Of a stretch of DNA of 64,000 bases, positions 55,866-64,000 are shown one piece after another. The notes beneath the pieces are model-generated. The model did no database searches. It saw only the letters and a list, made by a program, of their open reading frames with translations, and was not told the origin of the DNA. A program made the translations under genes and the position numbers. Each line of letters begins with the position of its first letter. The stretch's first letter is position 1. Source of the stretch: Aureobasidium sp. EXF-3400 (Eukaryota > Ascomycota > Dothideomycetes > Dothideales > Saccotheciaceae); contig SWBL01000040.1 in the NCBI GenBank assembly GCA_024195585.1, forward strand, positions 124,001 through 188,000. Direction: 5' to 3'.

Positions 55866-56390
55866 GATTCTACAGGTCTTGGTGGGGTCGCATGCTCGAC
55901 TAAACAATGCATGCACTTTATTCGAGAAGCAAAAACAAACACGCTGTGTCGCCGGTTGACGCGCATCAGGCGAGATGCGACTTTCCACGCTGTCACATGA
56001 TGACCAATTTCGGCATCGTGTGAGCTTGACCCGAGCAGCCTCTTCGAATCCGAACTCCAAGTTTTCTTCAAGACAATCATCTCTGGTCGTTAATGTCATG
56101 GAAACGAGAACAGTCGTCTCCGCTTCATCTTAACATCAGTCACCAAACTCATACCGCAAGGATGGCGTGTTCAGGGCATAAAGCCATGGTGCCGAAGACG
56201 CAGGACAACCAACCCGCATCAGTTGTGTGAGTGGGGATGTGGTGGAGAAGCGGGGCTGTCAGTCCAGCCTTGACGAAAGTGCCATTGACAAGAGCCGGGC
56301 CATTGACAGCCTGCACAATACAAGACGCTCTTGTCGTCTGTTCTGAAGTCCGCTTTCTCTGCTGCTCTACCCTCCTCCGAATCCACAATC
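55866..56390. promoter_or_regulatory. Divergent promoter region, coiled-coil / DUF3500 genes
   Basis: A 525-nt space between two divergent start codons. No clear TATA box or repeat was noticed. Confidence 0.45.
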
Positions 56391-57759
56391 ATGGCGCAGC
56401 AACATGGCCCCTCGGGCGAATACCGCAAGCACCTGCCGGACCTCAATGTTCCGCGTTTCCAAATGATGAAGCAGCAAGATGCACATGAGTATGCACACGA
56501 GTTCAAGACCAAACACAACCCGCCATGGCTTCATGCCTTGTATATGTACTGGCGTTCATTGCTCGCTGAACCCTTCAAAGGTGTCACCAGCGATGGTAAG
56601 TTGGCCAATCCATCTCACTGCTTTTACTGACTATGTCCCCACAGGCATTGTCCGAGAAGGCCTTTTCAACTACCAAGACGAAGGCGTCGACATTGACAGC
56701 ATCGTCGAGGCCGCCCAATCCCTCCTCTCCCAAGTCACCGACGAGCAAAAACAAGCCCTCAGCTACCACATCGATAGCCCCGAATGGCGAACATGGTCCA
56801 ACCCCGAATTCCTCCTCGCACACAAAGGCCTTCGTCTTGACGAACAATCAGACAAAGTCCGTGACTCCATCCTCGCAATCCTCAAAGCTACCTTATCACC
56901 CGAAGGCTACCAAAAAGCAATCTCCGCCATGCGCATCAACGGCTTTCTCGGTGAACTCGTTCAGGGCACAAAAGTTATGAATGAGTTCAGTTACAACTTC
57001 GTCCTTTTCGGCGAGCCTTCCTCCACGGAACCCTGGGGCTGGTCTTTCTATGGCCACCATCTCTGTCTCAACATCTTCCTCTTCAAGAAACAAATCGTCA
57101 TATCCCCCTGGTTCACAGGTGCCGAGCCCAATGAGATCGACTCTGGCCCTTACAAAGGCACACGCATCCTGACTCGCGAAGAAGCACTCGGCCTTGAACT
57201 CATGCAATCACTGTCCCCAGAGCTGCAGCAAAAGACTCAAATCTACAAGTTGATGAATGACCCAGCAATGCCAGAAGGCCGCTGGAACAGAGACGACCAA
57301 CGCCATCTCTGCGGCGCATACCGCGACAACCGCATCGTTCCCTACGAAGGCATTACTCTTAAAGACATGACCTCCGAGCAACAATCCCTCGTCTCCAAAA
57401 TCATCGAGGAGTACTTCCTGTACTTACCCGCCACCTCTCGAGCAAAGAAACTCAAACACGCCATGTCCTTTGCCGACGAAACCTACTTCAGCTGGATCGG
57501 TGGCTTCGGCGCCGAAGACCCTTTCTACTACCGCATCCAATCTCCAGTGGTGATTATAGAGTTTGATCATCACTCAGGCGTCTTCCTGAATAACGAGCAA
57601 CCGGCAAAATTCCATATCCATACTTTGTTGAGGACGCCTAATGCTGGTGATTATGGCGTTGCGTTGAGGAAGTGCATTCCAGCTAAAGAACAGTTCTTTA
57701 CTTGGGAGCCTGAGGATGCGACACAGGGGCCTGGTAACCACGCCAGTCGTCTGGAATAG
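56391..57759 (+). CDS. DUF3500 family protein
   Basis: Two exons (intron 56596-56644) give 439 residues. The DUF3500 body is recognisable from SEQLLSQVTDEQK-type sequence (here LLSQVTDEQKQALSYHIDSP), through VLFGEPSSTEPWGWSFYGHH and CLNIFLFKKQIVISPWFTGA, to SFADETYFSWIGG and VVIIEFDHHSGVF near the end, where the paired histidines (HLCL, DHHSG, HIHTLLRTPNAGDYG) suggest a metal site. The family occurs in bacteria and fungi; its activity is unproven. No signal peptide, so probably cytosolic. The ATG at 56391 is the best start; an in-frame codon 20 triplets upstream is possible. Confidence 0.85.
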
Positions 57760-58133
57760 ATGTTTCTTATAGACTCAAAAGACGTCTCTTTGAGAATGTA
57801 TAGAAACGTTTGGATGCATCTATAAAACTACTTTCGACCTTCGCATCGCATTCTTTCAGCTGCTCTTTGCCTTGGTCATGGTCATGATGGCCTTGACTTG
57901 TTCTACACTTTAAGAATGTTATCAATACAGTGAGGGAAAAGATCTTGGTACTCTGAGCCTTGAGATCTTCAGTGCCAAAAGAGGGGACAGAGGAAAGATA
58001 GTGTGTGATATGAAGGATTCTGGATCATCTACTCGCGTGTTTAGCGATTTTTCTCATGAGTGTTAAAGCAACTGCAGATGGCTAGAAGAGTGGTATGATT
58101 AAATTGACGTGCAGGAAAAGATCCAATGCTTCT
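57760..58133. other. Convergent intergenic region, no gene seen
   Basis: Shared 3' flank of the DUF3500 gene and the seryl-tRNA synthetase gene. No feature recognised. Confidence 0.4.
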
Positions 58134-59627
58134 TTACTGAATACTAATGCGATTACTTCTCTCAATCCTCTCCAATCCACCCATAAAAGGTCTCAGCACT
58201 TCAGGGATAAGCATGCTCTTGCTGCTTTCCTCCCAGCCAGCTTCCATAATGGCAGCCAGCACTCTAGGTACCGCGAGGGCAGTACCGTTGACAGTGTACG
58301 GCCACTCGTGCTTACGACCAAACTTTTCGGTCTTGACGCGAGTGGCTAGACGTCTGGTTTGGTAGTCTGTGCAGATGGATGCGGAAGTGACTTCACCCCA
58401 TCCTTCGTCCTTTTCTCTGCGCGAAGGGAAGAAAGCTTCAATATCGATTTTGCGGGTTGCCGAAGCGCCTAGTTCCGTGGTGGGCATTTCCAAAACTCGA
58501 CAGTGCAGACCCAAGTTCTGGAGGATTTCTTTTTGGATGGAAACCATGTCGTTGAAGAGAGATTCCGAGGGTGAAGGCGTGGGCTCGGAGAAATGGTCAT
58601 CGCCTACATTGTCGGGCATTGTCCATGCGAACATTTCGACTTTTGTGAATTCGTGGACGCGGTAGAGGCCTTTTGTGTCGATTCCTCTGGCGCCGGCTTC
58701 TGCTCTGTAGCAACGCGATGCACCGATGATTTTCAATGGGAGGTCTGCTTCCTCGATGACTGTGTTTGCCTTCATGCCTGCGAATGGGATCTCGGCGGTT
58801 CCTGCCAGGCATAGTGTAGGCTTGTTCTTGTCTTTTTCTGGCTGGGTGATGGCGTAGATTTGTTGTTCGTCATTTTGGTCGCGAGGTTGGAAGCCGCAAG
58901 CGTGAGCAATGTGAGAATAGACGATTGACGGTGGAGAAACGACTTTCCAGCCGCGCTTCATGGCAATGGTGAGAGCGTATTGGATGAGAGCTTGCTCAAG
59001 AAGAGCGGCTTCGTTCTTGAGGAAGTACCAGCCCCAGCCTGAAGTTGTGGCCGAGGCAGTAAAGTCCAGCATATCGAGCTCTGAGCCGACATGGACGTGA
59101 TGGCGCCAGACGCGATCCGCGGGTGAAGGATTGCGATCGGGATGCTCGTTGATGTATTCCTTGACGGATGGCACATCACCTTCTGGAGTGTCCAGACTGC
59201 TCAGGTTGGGGAGTGCGAGGGCCAGCTCTTCGATCTCATCGTTCATCTGCTTGTCTTGAGCATCGATCTCGGCGAGCTCGGCCTTCAGCTGCTTTGCCTG
59301 TTCCAGCAGATGAGGATCCTGTCGTGTGGACGGATTTGCCAGTTGACGTCGCAAGATGTTGTTACGTTCGCGCAAGTTTCTCGAATGTCGCTGCTGCAGT
59401 TGCAGCTTGTCGTGTAGCTCAAGGATGCGCCATGAGTTTTTTGACTGCTGCTTGTAGTTGCGGGCTATGCAGTTTTGCTCGTACAGACCAGGGGCATTGC
59501 GGATGTGTCTGATGTCGACGGTCGGCTTGGGGGCTATCGAAGGGCGAGTATATGCGCGATTTGAGACATGGGCGAGTCTGCCGACAGCACGGCTGCGACT
59601 GAAGGTTGACAGTTGTGGAAGATGCAT
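58134..59627 (-). CDS. Mitochondrial seryl-tRNA synthetase
   Basis: Charges mitochondrial tRNA-Ser with serine. One exon, 497 residues from the ATG at 59627; the frame is open further upstream but without an ATG. The first 35 residues are a typical mitochondrial presequence, free of acids and rich in Arg and Ser (STFSRSRAVGRLAHVSNRAY). Then comes the antiparallel coiled-coil tRNA-binding arm (LQLQQRHSRNLRERNNILRR to LAEIDAQDKQMNDEIEELAL) and the class II core: TAEIPFAGM, motif 2 RCYRAEAGARGIDTKGLYRV followed by HEFTKVEMF, ICTDYQTRRL, and motif 3 NGTALAVPRVLAAIME. Its yeast counterpart is DIA4. Divergent from the BTB gene across 367 nt. Confidence 0.94.
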   Translation of the reverse strand: MHLPQLSTFSRSRAVGRLAHVSNRAYTRPSIAPKPTVDIRHIRNAPGLYEQNCIARNYKQQSKNSWRILELHDKLQLQQRHSRNLRERNNILRRQLANPSTRQDPHLLEQAKQLKAELAEIDAQDKQMNDEIEELALALPNLSSLDTPEGDVPSVKEYINEHPDRNPSPADRVWRHHVHVGSELDMLDFTASATTSGWGWYFLKNEAALLEQALIQYALTIAMKRGWKVVSPPSIVYSHIAHACGFQPRDQNDEQQIYAITQPEKDKNKPTLCLAGTAEIPFAGMKANTVIEEADLPLKIIGASRCYRAEAGARGIDTKGLYRVHEFTKVEMFAWTMPDNVGDDHFSEPTPSPSESLFNDMVSIQKEILQNLGLHCRVLEMPTTELGASATRKIDIEAFFPSRREKDEGWGEVTSASICTDYQTRRLATRVKTEKFGRKHEWPYTVNGTALAVPRVLAAIMEAGWEESSKSMLIPEVLRPFMGGLERIERSNRISIQ

Positions 59628-59994
59628 TGATTGAAGCTTTGCGAGAGGCAGCTCTGACAAAACAGACGCCGCGCCCGTTTCACGTCAAAAAGAGACGGTA
59701 AGCGTCATGCCACTTTCTTGTCTCTTCTGCTCCTTTATCTCCTGACATGTTTTCCTTCGAGAGACACGTCTTTTGATTCAAGTCAGGTAGGTTCAGTCAA
59801 GACAGTACAAGGTTGGTACAGTGTTTTGTGCTACACATACATGGCTGGGGCATGTGATTAGTCGAATGGCTGGACTGCGCCGAGGCTGTGACTACTCGAC
59901 TACATCCTGTCGCAATGGTTCAAGACAGCTTGGACGAGTGGAACTGCTATATACTGCGTGTCCATGACGCTGGACGAACCAGCACTCTCTCGCC
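59628..59994. promoter_or_regulatory. Divergent promoter region, seryl-tRNA synthetase / BTB genes
   Basis: A 367-nt interval between two divergent start codons. No distinct motif was identified by eye. Confidence 0.45.
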
Positions 59995-61581
59995 ATGGTG
60001 TCGCACATTGAGCCACCCCAGCAGGTGCTACACACTCCGCGACGCCCTCCTTCGGCCACCAGTAGAGCCTCGACAACAAGACGCCATCGCTCGTCGCGCT
60101 CACAGCACACAACTTCGCCTGCCTCACCACTGAACGAATTCCCTGTCTTTGCGCAAACTGGAGACGTCGACATTGTCATTTCCTCGTCGAGCGGTCGCAA
60201 AGAGCAGCGCTATCTCTTGCATAGCATCATCCTCAGCCAGTGCTCGTCCTTCTTCGCCATCGACATCAAACGCCCACTCATACATAATGCTCTACCTGCT
60301 CCTAGTCCGGCCCCACTGTCGCGTATTGGCGAGACGAACTCCAGCAGAAGCAGTCTAGACTCGATTGACGTGCGTCACTGGAATTACGTCCTCGACTGGC
60401 ACCACACAAGAGACAATGACACACCACGCTTGATACAACGTCCTCCAAGCCAGAGTCCGCCGCCCGTTTCGCGTAACAAGCCGCCTGCTTCGTCCTCTGC
60501 CTTTTTTCGTTCCATGTCAAATTTATCTGCCCTGTCGCTGAACCCTCAGCCTGCTGCATCTTTTGGCCCGCATGATGAAATCCTGCGAGACTATGATAAT
60601 CTCTTCCGCATTTTTTACAACTATCCTCCTTCTCTGAGCAACGTCAATATCGCTGATGCCTACACCGAGTCGAAGACTTTGCTGCAGCTGGCTCAGATGT
60701 ATGATGCTCTCGACATCGTGGGCTCACGCGTAGATCACCATCTATTAGGCTTTCAAGGACGCCTATTCAAGCAGATTGCTCGCTATCCGCCATCATATCT
60801 AAAACTAGCATGCTTAGCAAGATCAAAAGTCATCTACACGGAAGCTTTGATTCATGTAGTGGGTCAATGGCCACAAGCACAATCTCAGCTTGTCAACCAT
60901 ATTGATCCTCTCGTGCTCGATATCATAGAGGACAAGGTCCAGGAGCTCGAAGACATGAAACTACGCATCGAAGTCCGCCTTTTCAGACTGACCTTGACCA
61001 CTAGTCGAGGCGAACGGGTCAATCCTTCAAACAGCTACCTAGACTGGATGGCCATGAGTTTGTTCCGCCAGTGGTTAGCTGAGAACACCACCCCAGCTCC
61101 TGTGTCTATCCTCAAGAACTCCTCGCGACCTTCGTCATCAGACGCTGCATCCGCATCTGCTTCGGTATCCGGACGTTCAGGCCGCCAAAGCAGTTCACGC
61201 GCGCTGGTTCCATCGAAACCATCACCATCCCACCAATCACCCTTGCCAGCACAAAACCTAGGTCGCATATACCGCCTCATGGGCAGCACAAACAAAGACG
61301 CCTACTTAAACCACGACGAATGCAAACGCTTCCTAAAACTCACTCCAGAAATGTACTCTCGCGACAACCTCAAACGGTTTGAAAGAAGAGTCGACGAGCT
61401 CAAGAATCTGGCTAGAGATGCTGTAAAGCCTCTAACTCGCAACTTTCTAGAGTTGGATCTGAGTAATTTGGTTGTCCCTTCAGCGTCAGGGAGGGGCAGT
61501 GCTGCTGTTCCGCCATCGGTCGGCTTGGGGTATTTGACTTGTACGAAAGTGATGGAGGAGGATTTTCCTTGGGCGACGTGA
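59995..61581 (+). CDS. BTB/POZ-like domain protein
   Basis: A single 528-codon exon. After a basic, Ser-rich N-terminus the BTB-like core begins at about residue 56 (GDVDIVISSSSGRKEQRYLL, then HSIILSQCSSFFAID). It is interrupted by a long Ser/Pro/Arg-rich insert (about 95-185) before the second part, NLFRIFYNYPPSLSNVNIAD, TLLQLAQMYDALDIVGSRVD and YLKLACLARSKVIYTEALIH, which fits the BTB C-terminal and BACK-like helices. A second disordered Ser stretch precedes a helical tail (NHDECKRFLKLTPEMYSRDN). Such BTB proteins are usually dimeric adaptors, often for Cul3 ligases; the partner is unknown. The ATG lies in a good context (gccATGG). Confidence 0.82.
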   Translation: MVSHIEPPQQVLHTPRRPPSATSRASTTRRHRSSRSQHTTSPASPLNEFPVFAQTGDVDIVISSSSGRKEQRYLLHSIILSQCSSFFAIDIKRPLIHNALPAPSPAPLSRIGETNSSRSSLDSIDVRHWNYVLDWHHTRDNDTPRLIQRPPSQSPPPVSRNKPPASSSAFFRSMSNLSALSLNPQPAASFGPHDEILRDYDNLFRIFYNYPPSLSNVNIADAYTESKTLLQLAQMYDALDIVGSRVDHHLLGFQGRLFKQIARYPPSYLKLACLARSKVIYTEALIHVVGQWPQAQSQLVNHIDPLVLDIIEDKVQELEDMKLRIEVRLFRLTLTTSRGERVNPSNSYLDWMAMSLFRQWLAENTTPAPVSILKNSSRPSSSDAASASASVSGRSGRQSSSRALVPSKPSPSHQSPLPAQNLGRIYRLMGSTNKDAYLNHDECKRFLKLTPEMYSRDNLKRFERRVDELKNLARDAVKPLTRNFLELDLSNLVVPSASGRGSAAVPPSVGLGYLTCTKVMEEDFPWAT

Positions 61582-63165
61582 TCAGAAAGGGAGTGGGTAA
61601 CTTACTAATGTTTTCACGACAATGATTTTCCACGATTTCTTTGAGTTCCTCTTGGGTTTTTGCTTTTCTGGTTGCTCCCTGTCGTTGATGCTTGCTTTCT
61701 TTTCCTTCTGATACCCAAAAAATGTCTTTTTGTAGTTTTTTAGCTCAGCATGCATCTTTTACCCATCGTGTCAACTTATCGATTTTTAGTCGGATTAAAC
61801 GTGATGTGAGGCTCTTGGATATATTCCTCAGACTGGGAAAGATGATAGAAACAGACCGATGGTGCTCTGCTACGAAGGGCATCCAAACCAAATTCCTATA
61901 CACTCAATGCACAGAGAGAGTATTATGATTTTTCACCTTTTTCTGGAATTTTAGCCATTTCTACAAGCATCTTCGCAGATGTATTCAGCCAAATGCATTG
62001 TCACCAAGGCGGATGGATAGTTAGGCCAAATAATGCACAAGGATCAGAAGCAAGTCTGTAGATGCAGTGGCCCCGACGGCACCACGGCCCCGAACACCTC
62101 CATACGGGGTTCACGACATGACGATACATAAGTTAAGGTTGAGAGCGACAAGAGGCAAGCATCACAATGATGACTCGAGAGCAGGACACACAAGAAGGTT
62201 CATCGGGATATAGATGCTGAACAGCTATACAAGATCACGATACGACGACGCACAGGAAGACAAGGTCAAGAACGAGAAGAGGCAAGCATCACAATGACTC
62301 GAAAGCAACACAAGAAAAGGGTTCATCGGAAGGTCGATGCCATTGAGATATGGCCCGGAGGCCTTGTGTTACCAGCAGTATGGTCCGTTGCACATCGGAA
62401 CCGACTCGAGAAAGATCGGGAGGAGATGCCGATCTTCTGGCAGAAACTCACGTAACGAGGCACGGAAACAAGAGTGCGCATATCCGAGGCCGATCTCCGA
62501 TCAAAAGAAGAATGATCAATCAGATAATGCAGATGCAGGGTGGTTGAGGTGGTAACCGCCGAGACAGGTGCACAGATGCAGCATGTAGAAGCAAGGCGAG
62601 AAGGGCAAAATGAACAGGGTACCTGAAGATTGATACATTTTTGATGACGGATATACGCATCTGCGTAAGGCGGTTAGGCACTACGGCATGCTTCAAACAT
62701 GCATTCCAGCTGATCGCTATTCTAAAGCAAACAAGACTTGAACATGGATACAACAATGCGCATTGTCTTTTCCAGAAGGCTGGAACATGGGTCCATGCAT
62801 GCTCCTCCTCGTTGCAGTAAGCCAGCATGCGCTGGGTCGGCGGACCGATAGAAGCACACACCGGTAATCTGGGTCCACACGCGGACATCTGCCCGGTGCC
62901 TCAGTTGGTAGGGGATGGTCGGAAAGAATGTCGAGTGAGACGAAGTCATGCTTCGTCGTCGGTCGGGTCCCGAATTGTTATCTTGTCGTGCGTTCGTATG
63001 CCTGGTTTGGGTAACGTTTTGGTCTCTGGACGATGTTGTAGCTAATGCATGTCCCAAATAAGCGACATTCAACAGTGCCTTGCTGTTCGAAATCAATAGC
63101 TCGGCCTTCGCAGGGCGGGAGGGTTCTATCTGGCCGGTTTCTTAGACCGCTAAGTCTACACCGAC
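61582..63165. other. Convergent intergenic region with direct repeat
   Basis: About 1.6 kb between the BTB gene and the partial gene at the right edge. A direct repeat lies at 62134-62340. Short open frames have no recognisable features; no tRNA gene was confirmed. Confidence 0.45.
62134..62340. repeat. Direct repeat, two units about 128 bp apart
   Basis: 62134-62217 and 62262-62340 share AGAGGCAAGCATCACAATGA, an ACTCGA(A/G)AGCA block, an ACACAAGAA block and GGTTCATCGG, in the same order and ending GATGC, with small indels. The roughly 45-nt spacer contains repeated ACGA units. Non-coding; no element ends seen. Confidence 0.8.
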
Positions 63166-64000
63166 TCACAGCCAAGGCATACACGCCTCGTCTCGCAAGT
63201 CATTCGGTCCTCCATCATCCTGTTGATACATCATGCTGAATTCCCGTAACGTCTCGGCACCGACACTGCGCTTGTTCTGGATAGCTTTGAGACGAATCTC
63301 GTTGATATGAGTGTCTGCCGCAGCCAGCCGGTCTACAATGCTCTCCTGTGATCCGCGCCGCTGGAGTTGTTGTTCCTGCTGCGGTGCTCCTGAGCAGGCC
63401 CGGCTACTTGCATCGGATGCGCTTGAAACCCCTGACGTAGTCCGGCTGTTGCGTCGCATATGCCGCCAAATCCGCCGAGCCTCATCTTGTATCACGAGAC
63501 TGTCCAGCGTCTGTCCGTGGTCGGAGTGCTGTTCAGCGACAGATATCTCTATGTTTGGATCGCCAGCATCGGGGGTTGGTGTCGAAGGGGCTGTGTTGAA
63601 GACCTGCAGAGCCTCGGTATCGGCAAGATGCAACGTGGTTCGGCGCGTGCTCTTCGAATCTTGATATTGTGTGACTGACATAGACGACTGTGCGTCCTTG
63701 GGCATCTCCGTCCACACTCTTTTTTGAAGCTCAAGTTCTTCACGCAAACGATGCAAGACTGGTGGTCCGTCGTTGCCGGACCAGAATGTGCCAAACTTCT
63801 TGTGCAGGATCCTGATTGCAACATCCGGGGGATAATTTCTTGCAGCAAACTTGGCCTTCTCTATCTCAATATCCACGCCATGCTTGTCTTCCTCTTCATG
63901 GATCGCACCCCATTGGCTGTTTCTGTTTGTGCGGATCAACTCACATGCCTGCTCAGTCCGCAGTTCTGTGTCTCGAGGAAGAAGAGAGTGTCGGTATCGC
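63166..64000 (-). CDS. Partial gene at right edge, unknown function
   Basis: The frame ends with a stop at 63166 and is open without an ATG to the window edge, so the 5' part is missing. At least 278 residues are visible. The upstream part has TELRTEQACELIRTNRNSQW and AKFAARNYPPDVAIRILHKK, a compact helical segment. The rest is Ser/Gln-rich and probably disordered (RRNSRTTSGVSSASDASSRA), with a final helical stretch (DRLAAADTHINEIRLKAIQN). No family recognised. The residue pattern and lack of stops across 835 nt support coding. Confidence 0.55.
   Translation of the reverse strand, partial: RYRHSLLPRDTELRTEQACELIRTNRNSQWGAIHEEEDKHGVDIEIEKAKFAARNYPPDVAIRILHKKFGTFWSGNDGPPVLHRLREELELQKRVWTEMPKDAQSSMSVTQYQDSKSTRRTTLHLADTEALQVFNTAPSTPTPDAGDPNIEISVAEQHSDHGQTLDSLVIQDEARRIWRHMRRNSRTTSGVSSASDASSRACSGAPQQEQQLQRRGSQESIVDRLAAADTHINEIRLKAIQNKRSVGAETLREFSMMYQQDDGGPNDLRDEACMPWL

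Noticed and set aside
62895..62925. GCCTCAGTTGGTAGG, resembling a tRNA A box
   Set aside because: No B box or acceptor stem at the right distance.

Overview
The window is nuclear DNA from a filamentous ascomycete (Pezizomycotina; Dothideomycetes is my guess from the overall style, not shown). Genes are monocistronic, lie on both strands, and carry one to five short introns of mostly 40-80 nt with GT...AG ends and CTRAY-like branch sites. Typical ascomycete families are present: Zn2Cys6 regulator, FRE-type ferric reductase, cellular RNA-dependent RNA polymerase, NACHT-ankyrin protein, DUF3500, PQ-loop protein. No rRNA, tRNA, CRISPR array or prokaryotic feature was recognised. All exon models below were joined by hand so that reading frames close exactly; they are predictions.

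Left third (1-32.6 kb), metabolic and secreted functions: a single-pass glycoprotein, an aldehyde dehydrogenase, a small nitroreductase, a PQ-loop membrane protein, an FSH1-type serine hydrolase, a truncated membrane-protein remnant, then a nitronate monooxygenase, a Zn2Cys6 factor and a divergent ferric reductase. Next come a small repeat-bearing hydrophilic protein, a secreted protein of unknown function, a multicopper oxidase with all four copper motifs, an F-box protein, a type II 3-dehydroquinase, a short-chain dehydrogenase and a secreted GH31 alpha-glucosidase.

Middle (32.6-42.5 kb): a 2.4 kb gene-poor stretch and a very large NACHT-ankyrin (fungal NLR-like) gene. Its 3' half is one clean 1624-codon frame with about 32 ankyrin repeats. 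Its 5' half is broken: an in-frame stop, shifting frames, and a missing base exactly in the Walker A loop.

Right third (42.5-64 kb), mostly housekeeping: SSZ1 (ribosome-associated Hsp70) divergent from RRP40 (exosome), ELP6-like (Elongator) convergent with a 1426-aa RdRP, a large coiled-coil protein divergent from a DUF3500 protein, mitochondrial seryl-tRNA synthetase divergent from a BTB protein, and a partial gene at the right edge.

The most interesting unlisted signal is a family of short inverted-repeat elements (MITE-like, about 185-225 bp) found three times: at 5489-5714, 10695-10898 and inside the GH31 intron at 31157-31342. Removing the last one leaves a normal 56-nt intron. Two non-coding duplications (51941-52180 and 62134-62340) are also described.
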